Position numbers and translations under genes: made by a program. This document shows positions 16,184 to 22,277 of a stretch of DNA of 22,277 nucleotides, piece by piece (within the stretch, counting starts at the first letter, position 1; each line of letters begins with the position of its first letter). This DNA is from an uncultured Geobacteraceae bacterium (lineage in GTDB: Bacteria; Desulfobacterota; Desulfuromonadia; Desulfuromonadales; Geopsychrobacteraceae): NCBI GenBank assembly GCA_937958075.1, contig CALFFB010000180.1, positions 1 to 22,277 on the forward strand, in the 5' to 3' direction. A model generated the notes under the pieces. It searched no databases. It was not told where the DNA came from and saw nothing but the letters and a program-made list of their open reading frames with translations.

Positions 16184-17800
16184 GTGGAACAGTACTTAAT
16201 TTTCAATAGCCTGAGCTATCCTATCATCTCCGTGCTGCTGCTGTTGCCTCTTGTCGGCGCACTGGTGGGACTTGTCTTCAAAAGCGACAGAGCGCAGCTG
16301 CTGTGGGGGCTGGCCGTGACCACCCTGACGGCCCTGGCCTCCCTGCCGCTGTATACAGCCTTCGACCGGACCACCGCCCAGTATCAGTTTGTCGAGCTGC
16401 GCCACTGGCTGCCGGCCCTGGGGCTTGACTATGTGGTCGGCGTCGACGGTATCAGCGTATTGCTGGTGCTGCTGACGACCCTGGTCATGCCCCTGTGCGT
16501 CCTCTGCTCCTGGAGCTACATCAAGGAGCGGATGCGCGAGTTCATCTTTGTGCTGCTGCTCATCGAAACCGCCATGATCGGCGTTTTTGTCAGCCTCAAC
16601 ACCCTGCTCTTTTTCCTCTTCTGGGAAGCGATGCTCATCCCCATGTACCTGGTCATCGCCATCTGGGGCGGACCGCGCAAGGATTACGCGTCCATCAAGT
16701 ATTTTCTCTATACCTTTGCCGGCAGTATCTTCTTTCTGGCCTCGATCATCGCCCTCTATGTCAGCAGCGGCACCTTTTTCATCCCCGAGTTGATGGCCCA
16801 GTCCTACAGTTTCAGCTTCCAGGCCTGGATCTTCCTCGGCTGCACCCTCGCCTTTGCCGTCAAGGTTCCCATGTTTCCCCTGCACACCTGGCTGCCCGCC
16901 GCCCACGTCGAGGCGCCGACCGCAGGCAGCGTGATCCTCGCCAGTATCATGCTGAAAATGGGAGGCTACGGTTTTCTGCGTTTCTGCCTGCCCATCGCGC
17001 CGGAAGCGACCTGGTATTTCATGCCCTGGCTCATCGCCCTGTCGCTGATCTCCATCGTCGTCGGCGGCTACCTGGCCCTGGGGCAGAGCGACATCAAGAA
17101 ACTCATTGCCTATTCCAGTGTCGGGCACATGGGTTTTGTCACCCTGGGAATCTTTCTGCTCAATGATCAGGGGATCAAGGGGGCCATGCTGCAGATGATC
17201 AACCACGGCATCACCACCGGCGCCCTGTTTATTCTCATCGGCATTATCTACGAGCGCACCCACAGCCGGGAGATGAGCGTCAACCGGGCCCTGGGCGCCA
17301 TGATGCCCGTTTATGTCACCTTTCTGGGCATCTTCAGCCTGTCCTCCTTCGGCTTTCCCGGCACCAACAGCTTCGTCAGTGAATTCCTGGTGCTGCTCGC
17401 GGCCTTTGCCAAGTATCCCCTGGTGGGGGCCCTGGCCATCGTCGGCGCCATCCTCGCGGCCGCCTACATGCTGCGCCTGCTGCAGAGCATGGTCTGGGCT
17501 GACTCGGACGGTCACGGGCATCATCATGACGACGACCAGGGTGAGGGGCACCATGTCCTGAAAGATCTCAATGTCCGCGAGATCGGCACCCTGAGCTTCC
17601 TGGTCATCTTTGTTTTCTGGATCGGCTTTTACCCGACGCCCCTGCTCGATGTCATGGATGTCAGCGTCACCCACCTTATCGAACAGGTTGACGCCGGCCT
17701 GGTCGATCACGGTCACGACGCTCACCACGCCCTGCAACGCTTAAGCGACAAGGCCCTTGGCCTGTTTTCCTCGGCAACTGCGCCGACGACCAACTTCTGA
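16184..17800 (+). CDS. nuoM: Complex I subunit NuoM
   Basis: This 538-aa pump subunit has a GTG start at 16184 preceded by AAGGA six bases upstream. Canonical residues are Glu148 in TM5 (FLFWEAMLIPMY), Lys227 in TM7 (AFAVKVPMFPLHTWLPAAHVEAP) and Lys258 in TM8 (SIMLKMGGYG), matching E. coli Glu144, Lys234 and Lys265. A His/Asp-rich loop (about 443-457, DGHGHHHDDDQGEGHH) lies between late helices, and a second His cluster is near the C terminus (DHGHDAHH). A 27-bp gap separates it from the NuoL-like gene and 14 bp from nuoN. All pump residues are present. Confidence 0.96.
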   Translation: MEQYLIFNSLSYPIISVLLLLPLVGALVGLVFKSDRAQLLWGLAVTTLTALASLPLYTAFDRTTAQYQFVELRHWLPALGLDYVVGVDGISVLLVLLTTLVMPLCVLCSWSYIKERMREFIFVLLLIETAMIGVFVSLNTLLFFLFWEAMLIPMYLVIAIWGGPRKDYASIKYFLYTFAGSIFFLASIIALYVSSGTFFIPELMAQSYSFSFQAWIFLGCTLAFAVKVPMFPLHTWLPAAHVEAPTAGSVILASIMLKMGGYGFLRFCLPIAPEATWYFMPWLIALSLISIVVGGYLALGQSDIKKLIAYSSVGHMGFVTLGIFLLNDQGIKGAMLQMINHGITTGALFILIGIIYERTHSREMSVNRALGAMMPVYVTFLGIFSLSSFGFPGTNSFVSEFLVLLAAFAKYPLVGALAIVGAILAAAYMLRLLQSMVWADSDGHGHHHDDDQGEGHHVLKDLNVREIGTLSFLVIFVFWIGFYPTPLLDVMDVSVTHLIEQVDAGLVDHGHDAHHALQRLSDKALGLFSSATAPTTNF

Positions 17801-17814
17801 TTGACGGACGCGTT

Positions 17815-19233
17815 ATGGAAACCATGCTGTTTTTACCTGAACTGATTCTGATCCTGCTCGTCCTGGTCTGTTTTTTCGCCTCTCTGGGCAAACCGCAAAC
17901 CAGTTTTCTGCTGACGACCGTGATGATTCTGTCCGCCCTGGCCGCCGGCGCTGCCGCCATGTCCCTGGGCGCTTCAGGATTGCTGTTCTACGATGCCTAC
18001 CGCATCGACACCCTGTCGCAGCTGTTCAAGGTCATTATCTGTATCGGCCTGATCCTGGTCGTCTGGGCCGGACCGGGGCTGCGCGGCATCGCCGGCCATT
18101 TGCGCCCGGAATACTACATGTTTCTGTCCGTCAGCACCCTGGGCCTGGTAATGATGGCCAGCGCGGTGGAACTTCTGACCATCTTCCTGGCGCTGGAAAT
18201 TTCCTCCTTCGCGCTGTTTGTGGCTATTCCCTTCCGTCAGCCGCAAAGCAGCCGTCAGCAGTACGAGGCGAGCATCAAGTATGTTCTTTTCGGCGCCGCT
18301 GCTTCAGCCTTGACCCTGTTCGGCATGAGTTACGTTTTCGGCCTGACCGGCACCACCCACCTGACAGAACTGGCGGCTATCATGCCGAACCTGCTTCTGT
18401 CACAACCCATGGCCGTTGCCGGCCTGGTGCTGCTGCTGTGCGGGTTCTTTTACAAACTGGCCCTGTTTCCCATGCACTTCTGGACTCCGGATGTCTATCA
18501 GGGTGCCGCCAATGAAACCACCAGCTTTGTCGCTACACTGCCCAAGATCGGCGCGGTCATCCTGCTGCTGCGTTTTGTCAGCATGGTCGGGATGGATGCC
18601 GTGCAGATGACCTGGGCTCTGGGGATTCTGGCTGTTGCCTCCATGACCATCGGCAATCTGGCCGCCCTGGTGCAGAACGACATCAAGCGCCTCCTCGCTT
18701 ATTCCAGTGTCGCCCACGCCGGTTACGTCCTGCTGGCGGTGCTTGCCGGTAACGTTCTTGGACAGGCTGCCGCTATCTACTATGCTGTCGGCTACCTGCT
18801 GATGAACCTGGCCTGTTTTTTCGTCCTTTACCATTTAAGTGCTGACAGCCGGAACCTGAACCTTGATGATCTCAAGGGACTCTACCGCCGTTCGCCCTTG
18901 CTGGCCTTTACCCTGGGTGCAGGGGCCTTCAGCCTGGCCGGCATTCCGCCGACCATCGGCTTTACCGGCAAGTTCGTCATCTTTACCGCGGCCTTCGAAC
19001 AGGGACTTTACGGGCTGGTGGTCCTGGCCCTGATTAACGCCGCCATCTCCATCTTTTTCTACCTCAAAATTGTCCGGGCGGCCTATTTAAGCAGCGACGA
19101 TGATTCCGCCCCCGTCTGTCTGGGCATGGGCAGCAAACTCCTCGGCCTGGTTCTGATTCTGGCCATCATTCTGCTCGGTGTACTGCCCCAGGAGCTGCTG
19201 GCCCTGGCCAAGGCAGCGGTGACCTTCCTCTGA
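17815..19233 (+). CDS. nuoN: Complex I subunit NuoN
   Basis: This 472-aa pump subunit is next to NuoJ/K in the complex. Key residues are Glu128 in TM5 (IFLALEISSFALF), Lys214 in TM7 (GFFYKLALFPMHFWTPDVYQGA) and Lys244 in TM8 (TLPKIGAV), matching E. coli Glu133, Lys217 and Lys247. The WTPDVYQGA motif is diagnostic of NuoN. The ribosome-binding site before its ATG is weak (GACGGACG), so expression may rely on coupling with nuoM. It is the last gene of the operon and is followed 34 bp later by a strong terminator. Confidence 0.96.
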   Translation: METMLFLPELILILLVLVCFFASLGKPQTSFLLTTVMILSALAAGAAAMSLGASGLLFYDAYRIDTLSQLFKVIICIGLILVVWAGPGLRGIAGHLRPEYYMFLSVSTLGLVMMASAVELLTIFLALEISSFALFVAIPFRQPQSSRQQYEASIKYVLFGAAASALTLFGMSYVFGLTGTTHLTELAAIMPNLLLSQPMAVAGLVLLLCGFFYKLALFPMHFWTPDVYQGAANETTSFVATLPKIGAVILLLRFVSMVGMDAVQMTWALGILAVASMTIGNLAALVQNDIKRLLAYSSVAHAGYVLLAVLAGNVLGQAAAIYYAVGYLLMNLACFFVLYHLSADSRNLNLDDLKGLYRRSPLLAFTLGAGAFSLAGIPPTIGFTGKFVIFTAAFEQGLYGLVVLALINAAISIFFYLKIVRAAYLSSDDDSAPVCLGMGSKLLGLVLILAIILLGVLPQELLALAKAAVTFL

Positions 19234-19267
19234 TTCCCGTCACAGCAATCCGGATTCAGGAGCCTCT

Positions 19268-19307
19268 CAGGCGGTAGAGACATTTCTCTGCCGCCTGTTG
19301 ACGTTTT
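19268..19307 (+). terminator. Terminator of the nuo operon
   Basis: CAGGCGGTAGAGA at 19268-19280 pairs with TCTCTGCCGCCTG at 19285-19297 through 13 bp (one G-U) around the tetraloop CATT. It is followed by TTGACGTTTT. It sits 34 bp after the nuoN stop. The tail is interrupted, but the stem is long and GC-rich, so termination is likely. Confidence 0.8.
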
Positions 19308-19329
19308 GAGCTCGTGAAATTTGTCCTTA

Positions 19330-19373
19330 GCAAAAAAAAATGAACTTCATGTCATTTTTTTTCATTTTTTTGC
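19330..19373. other. A/T-rich inverted repeat
   Basis: GC followed by nine A and TGAA (19330-19344) is mirrored by TTCA, seven T and GC (19361-19373). The loop contains a second T run. It could be a bidirectional terminator between the nuo operon and the next transcription unit, or an intrinsically bent upstream element. There is no coding content. Confidence 0.35.
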
Positions 19374-19405
19374 CGCGTATTCAGATTTTTGTCAGATCGA
19401 CTGGT

Positions 19406-19498
19406 TATAATGCCTGCAAATATCGTTTTAACACCTTGTATATCAGGGTTTTACGGAGGGGGGAGGCCCCCAGCGCTCATCGGCGTTGGGGGCTTCTT
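19406..19498 (+). ncRNA. Possible small RNA or attenuated leader
   Basis: A perfect TATAAT at 19406-19411 is followed about 55 bp later by a strong hairpin. GCCCCCAGCGC at 19466-19476 pairs with GCGTTGGGGGC at 19483-19493 (11 bp, one G-U), extendable outward, and the tail TTCTTGTTGTTCTC is U-rich. If the -10 box is real, the transcript would be about 80-90 nt. No good -35 box is visible. It may equally be an attenuator in a leader of the flavodiiron gene. Conservation is unknown. Confidence 0.35.
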
Positions 19499-19621
19499 GT
19501 TGTTCTCCCTCGCTCTTTTCACTTTTTTTGATGCACACCTCCGCCCTGTCCTTTCTCTGATTCCATCATCCGGCAGCAATCACGACAGTTGCCGCATGAG
19601 TCTGGAATGCCCCTGATTTAC

Positions 19622-19650
19622 TTGCAATAGTAGACCGATTCAGGTAAAAA
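19622..19650 (+). promoter_or_regulatory. Candidate sigma70 promoter for flavodiiron gene
   Basis: TTGCAA (19622-19627) and TAAAAA (19645-19650) are separated by 17 bp, each matching four of six consensus bases. The predicted start of transcription is near 19657, about 65 bp before the ATG. This places the flavodiiron gene under its own promoter, after the nuo terminator. Confidence 0.4.
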
Positions 19651-19723
19651 TAGGCGGCAAAAATTTTCCGGCACCCCGGTTGAGCCTGTACACAAAATCA
19701 GATTTTCAACAGAAAGGTCCCCC

Positions 19724-20947
19724 ATGAAGGCTGTCAAAATAACGGAAGGAATTTACTGTCTACCGGTTAATCTGGAGAGCTACAAACTCTTTGAAGGAAT
19801 GTGGCCGATGCCCAACGGCATTTCCATCAATTCCTATGTCGTACAGGGCGAAAAGACCGCTTTGATCGACCTCATTGAAGACGTCAACGGCAAGCCCGCA
19901 GACTTTGATACGGAAATGCAGTCTATTGGTCTAGCTGCGGCCAACATCGATTATCTGATCCTGAACCACATGGAGCCGGATCATACCAGCTGGTTACCCG
20001 TCTTTCACGCCCGCAATCCCGACATGAAAATCTTCCTGACAGCCAAGGCCAAAGCACTGCTCAAGGATTTCTGCGGCATTACGGAGAATGTCGAGGTCAT
20101 CAAGGATGGTGACACCCTCGATCTGGGCAAGGGCAAGGTTCTCACCTTTTACGAAACGCCCAACATCCATTGGCCGGAAACCATGATGACCTATGAGCAG
20201 AGCAGCGGCACCCTGTTCGCCTGCGACGCCTTCGGTTCCTACGGCACCCTCAACGACGTCTACTTCGATGACCAGCTGTCCACCACCCAGCACGATTTTT
20301 TCATCAGCGAAGCATTGCGCTACTATGCCAATATCGTTGCCAGTTTTTCTGCTTTTGTCAGCAAGGGGATCGCCCGCCTGAGCGACCTCGATATCAAGGT
20401 GATTGCTCCCTCCCATGGCATCATCTGGCGCGAGAATCCCCAGGCCATTATCGACTCCTACACCCGCTTCGCCAGCTACATGAACGGGCCGGCAGAGGCC
20501 GAAGTCACCGTCATCTGGTCGAGCATGTACGGTAACACCGAAAAGCTCGTCAACACCATGGTTCAGGGCGTGCGCAGTGCCGGGCTGCCGGTGCATGTCC
20601 ATCGGGTTCCGGAAGATCACGTCGGGCTGATCCTCGCTTCGGCGTGGCGCTCGTCCGGTATCATCCTTGGCATGCCGACCTATGAGTATGAAATGTTCCC
20701 GCCCATGGCCTGGGTCCTCGACATGTTCCGCCGTAAAAAAATCTGGAACAAAAAGGTCCTGCGTTTTGGCTCCGCCGGCTGGTCGGGCGGCGCCCAACGC
20801 GAACTGGAGCACCTGACGGAAAAACTCAAATGGGAGTTCATCGATCCTGTCGAATGGAAAGGTGCACCGGGAGAATCCGAGCTGGAGATGGCCCTCAAAC
20901 AGAGCCGCCTGCTGGCCGACAAGGTCAAGGCGTTCTGCGGCAAGTGA
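19724..20947 (+). CDS. A-type flavodiiron protein (oxygen/NO reductase)
   Basis: This 407-aa cytoplasmic enzyme has an N-terminal metallo-beta-lactamase-like diiron domain (about 1-250) and a C-terminal flavodoxin domain (about 260-405). The full iron ligand set is visible: His82-x-Glu84-x-Asp86 with His87, His149 (NIHWPET), Asp168 (FACDAFG) and His231 (APSHGIIW). The FMN phosphate loop is SSMYGNTEK (266-274). Length matches the two-domain class, without fused rubredoxin or flavin reductase, so a separate rubredoxin or reductase is needed. It reduces O2 to water or NO to N2O and protects anaerobes. AAAGG precedes the ATG by six bases. It is adjacent to the nuo operon but separated from it by a terminator. 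Confidence 0.93.
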   Translation: MKAVKITEGIYCLPVNLESYKLFEGMWPMPNGISINSYVVQGEKTALIDLIEDVNGKPADFDTEMQSIGLAAANIDYLILNHMEPDHTSWLPVFHARNPDMKIFLTAKAKALLKDFCGITENVEVIKDGDTLDLGKGKVLTFYETPNIHWPETMMTYEQSSGTLFACDAFGSYGTLNDVYFDDQLSTTQHDFFISEALRYYANIVASFSAFVSKGIARLSDLDIKVIAPSHGIIWRENPQAIIDSYTRFASYMNGPAEAEVTVIWSSMYGNTEKLVNTMVQGVRSAGLPVHVHRVPEDHVGLILASAWRSSGIILGMPTYEYEMFPPMAWVLDMFRRKKIWNKKVLRFGSAGWSGGAQRELEHLTEKLKWEFIDPVEWKGAPGESELEMALKQSRLLADKVKAFCGK

Positions 20948-21002
20948 TCACATCCGCATCGGCATTGTCGGTTCGGCCGCTATCAGGCACAGGACGCTGC
21001 CC

Positions 21003-21206
21003 GTGACCGGCCGTGCCGAACCCTCCCCCTGGATGTGCCATATCTGCGGCTACCACTCCCGCACCGAAGACGGAATTGCCTGTGAACGCTGCTACAAAAT
21101 CACCTGCCGGCGTCACCTGCGCACCCTGTCGGTACTCAACCCGCAGTCCGGGCTCTATGAATTCCAGCGCATCTGCGCCCTGTGTCAGCTCAAGGCAAAG
21201 ACATGA
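21003..21206 (+). CDS. Small Zn-finger protein, unknown function
   Basis: This 67-aa protein was not recognised. Eight potential Zn ligands are arranged as Cx2C - 11 residues - Cx2C - 4 residues - Cx2H - 19 residues - Cx2C (CHIC, CERC, CRRH, CALC), a spacing reminiscent of cross-brace or FYVE-like fingers. I chose GTG at 21003, which has AGGAC seven bases upstream. ATG at 21033 (MCHIC) is an in-frame alternative that would remove the first ten residues. It lies 55 bp after the flavodiiron stop, probably in the same transcript, and before the structured element upstream of yciH. It may bind nucleic acid or protein; the role is unknown. Confidence 0.6.
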   Translation: MTGRAEPSPWMCHICGYHSRTEDGIACERCYKITCRRHLRTLSVLNPQSGLYEFQRICALCQLKAKT

Positions 21207-21230
21207 CAACAGCACATCAGAATTCAGAAT

Positions 21231-21337
21231 GGGGGTTTGCAACTCCTGCGACGAGGGCGTCTGTCGCCCGGATGGCGACAGTCGAGGGGCCAGGGATGGC
21301 GCAAAGCGTCCCTCGGAACTGGAGCTGCGAAACCCCA
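21231..21337 (+). promoter_or_regulatory. Structured multi-hairpin element upstream of yciH
   Basis: A long outer stem joins GGGGTTTGCAACTCC (21232-21246) with GGAGCTGCGAAACCCC (21321-21336), allowing one bulged G and one mismatch. Inside are an 8-bp hairpin CTGTCGCC/GGCGACAG (21261-21268, 21274-21281) and a stem CGAGGG/CCCTCG (21283-21288, 21310-21315). Alternative pairings compete: GGGCG/CGCCC (21255-21259, 21265-21269) and AGGGA/TCCCT (21292-21296, 21309-21313) around CGCAAAGCG. The element ends about 18 bp before the yciH ATG. It may be a cis-regulatory RNA or a copy of an intergenic palindromic repeat. I do not recognise a known riboswitch class. Confidence 0.5.
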
Positions 21338-21354
21338 GTGACCAGGAACCTCTT

Positions 21355-21705
21355 ATGAGCAACAGCAGACCTGTCTATTCTGATCAAATGGGACGGTTGT
21401 GCCCCGAATGCGCACAGCCTGTCAGCAACTGCCGCTGCACAAAAAAACCGGCGGCTCCCAAGGGGGACGGCATCGTCCGCATCGGCCGTGAAACCAAGGG
21501 GCGTAAAGGTAAAGGGGTCACCCTGATTTCCGGACTTGATCTGGAACCGGACAGACTCAAAGCCCTCGCAAAAGAGCTCAAGCAACGCTGCGGCACCGGC
21601 GGCACCATCAAGGATGGCGTCATCGAAATTCAGGGGGATCATCGCGATTTGCTGCTGCAATTGCTGCAACAACAGGGGTGGAAGGTGAAAAAAGCCGGGG
21701 GATGA
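21355..21705 (+). CDS. yciH: SUI1-family translation factor YciH
   Basis: This 116-aa protein resembles eukaryotic initiation factor eIF1. The bacterial family is proposed to act in initiation fidelity or stress translation. The N terminus has a small Cys cluster (CPECAQPVSNCRC, 16-28). The SUI1 domain spans about 38-113, with GRETKGRKGKGVTLISGLDL, the segment CGTGGTIKDGVIEIQGDHRD, and the C-terminal helix LLQLLQQQGWKVKKAGG. I chose ATG at 21355 because AGGA lies seven bases upstream and the protein then has the family length. A longer open frame reaches back to 21013 but crosses the structured element and has no similarity. Its neighbours do not clarify its role. Confidence 0.92.
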   Translation: MSNSRPVYSDQMGRLCPECAQPVSNCRCTKKPAAPKGDGIVRIGRETKGRKGKGVTLISGLDLEPDRLKALAKELKQRCGTGGTIKDGVIEIQGDHRDLLLQLLQQQGWKVKKAGG

Positions 21706-21730
21706 TAAATCAGGGGAAAGCTGATGCCCC

Positions 21731-21994
21731 TCAATAATGGTAACGGCAGGAAATAACCGTTATCGCCAGATCATCTACGGCATAGACCAACCTGTTCGTA
21801 TCATCGATCCGACGCGACCAGAATCCTGCCAGATTCTCTTTCAACGGTTCCGGCTTGCCGATCCCCGCAAAAGGGTCACGCTGGATCGCCTTGATCAGCA
21901 GATTGATCCGTTTCAGCGTTTTTTTGTCCTGACTTTGCCAATAGACGTAATCACCCCATGCCTCGTCAGTCCACGACAACAAAGGCTTAGTCAT
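21731..21994 (-). CDS. yoeB: YoeB-family toxin (ribosome-dependent mRNA interferase)
   Basis: This 87-aa protein closely matches E. coli YoeB (84 aa). Motifs include WTDEAWGDYVYWQSQDKKT, then GKPEPLKENLAGFWSRRI and the terminal CRYHY. Active-site residues aligned to E. coli Glu46, Arg65, His83 and Tyr84 are Glu49, Arg68, His86 and Tyr87, all present, so it should be active. It would cleave mRNA in the ribosomal A site. It overlaps the antitoxin by eight bases, with the antitoxin upstream, which is the standard order. Confidence 0.95.
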   Translation of the reverse strand: MTKPLLSWTDEAWGDYVYWQSQDKKTLKRINLLIKAIQRDPFAGIGKPEPLKENLAGFWSRRIDDTNRLVYAVDDLAITVISCRYHY

Positions 21995-22241
21995 CCATCA
22001 GATCCCGCCGGGAAACGCGGCCTTCCTTGTATTGGGAAATGGATCGGTTTAAATGGGCGGCATTAGCGGGTGAGCGCAAAAGATGAACGGTTTCCATAAG
22101 GCTGTTGTAGTGATCCAGCGACATGACCACGGCATCTTCCGCATCACGGCGAGTAATAATCGTCGTGTCGGCGTCATGAACGACGCCATCCAGCACCGCC
22201 TTCAAGCTGTTTCTGGCTTCAGTAAAAGACACGATGCGCAT
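21987..22241 (-). CDS. yefM: YefM-family antitoxin
   Basis: This 84-aa Phd/YefM antitoxin has an N-terminal DNA-binding and dimerisation domain (MRIVSFTEARNSLKAVLDGV, then TTIITRRDAEDAVVMSLDHYNSLMET) and a C-terminal acidic/flexible tail that wraps the toxin (about 55-84). GGAGG at 22250-22246 (minus strand) lies four bases before the ATG. The length is typical (E. coli YefM is 83 aa). It neutralises the downstream toxin and represses its own promoter. Confidence 0.94.
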   Translation of the reverse strand: MRIVSFTEARNSLKAVLDGVVHDADTTIITRRDAEDAVVMSLDHYNSLMETVHLLRSPANAAHLNRSISQYKEGRVSRRDLMDD

Positions 22242-22277
22242 ACATCCTCCACATGTACAGTTTAGATGACAAGTATA
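22242..22277 (-). promoter_or_regulatory. yefM-yoeB promoter and TGTACA operator
   Basis: The TGTACA hexamer at 22254-22259 is the core recognised by YefM in the E. coli operon. On the minus strand a TATACT hexamer (22277-22272) differs from the -10 consensus at one base and would place transcription start just before the operator. The -35 box would lie beyond the window edge. Confidence 0.5.

Noticed and set aside
16196..17737. 513-aa open frame on the minus strand
   Set aside because: It is antisense to nuoM, with the same low-complexity hydrophilic composition produced by reversing membrane-protein codons.
21231..21337. c-di-GMP (GEMM) riboswitch
   Set aside because: Only the CGCAAAGC core resembles the class. 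The second conserved segment and the usual stem arrangement are not present, so I leave it as an unclassified structured element.
21013..21354. Upstream extension of yciH in the same frame
   Set aside because: The extension overlaps the Zn-finger gene and the structured element and has no family similarity. The ATG at 21355 has its own ribosome-binding site and gives the usual length.

Overview
The window looks like a chromosomal segment of a Gram-negative anaerobe with moderately high GC. I infer a deltaproteobacterial (Desulfobacterota, possibly Desulfuromonadia-like) host. The grounds are a complex I operon without the NADH-oxidising module, an A-type flavodiiron protein next to it, outer-membrane lipoprotein and TolC-type genes, and the codon usage. 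No rRNA, tRNA, CRISPR array or insertion sequence was seen.

Layout. Positions 1-472 hold no gene but carry two strong hairpins and a possible -10 box. Next is an AT-rich outer-membrane lipoprotein (473-1930) whose last third has ordinary GC. A perfect 14-bp hairpin separates it from a four-gene, translationally coupled tripartite ABC export operon: TolC-type channel, HlyD-type adaptor, MacB/LolD-type ATPase and FtsX/MacB-type permease (2033-6907). A convergent LOG-family nucleotide-binding gene (7508-6876, minus strand) follows.

The centre of the window (7821-19233) is a 13-gene complex I operon: nuoA, B, C, D, H, I, J, K, an extra NuoM/MrpD-like pump, an unrecognised 82-aa two-helix membrane protein, a NuoL-like pump, nuoM and nuoN. 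It differs from the standard 14-subunit enzyme in three ways. NuoE, F and G are absent, so the electron donor is probably not NADH bound directly by this module. There are four antiporter-like subunits rather than three. The NuoL-like subunit has a lateral-helix segment about 25-30 residues longer than I recall for ordinary NuoL, as needed to span a fourth pump. The intergenic region in front of nuoA carries a perfect AATTGGTC-G-GACCAATT palindrome, which matches the PdhR/LldR class of GntR-family operators.

After a strong terminator (19268-19297), a 490-bp intergenic region has several hairpins, including a possible short transcript. Then come an A-type flavodiiron protein (oxygen/NO reductase), a small Zn-finger protein, and a SUI1/YciH protein preceded by a roughly 105-nt multi-hairpin element enclosed by a long-range stem. 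The window ends with a minus-strand YefM-YoeB toxin-antitoxin pair whose upstream region carries the TGTACA operator core.

The central genes together suggest an anaerobic respiratory or reverse-electron-transfer module that couples a ferredoxin-like or other low-potential donor to the quinone pool with increased ion pumping. A separately expressed oxygen/NO-detoxifying flavoprotein lies beside it.
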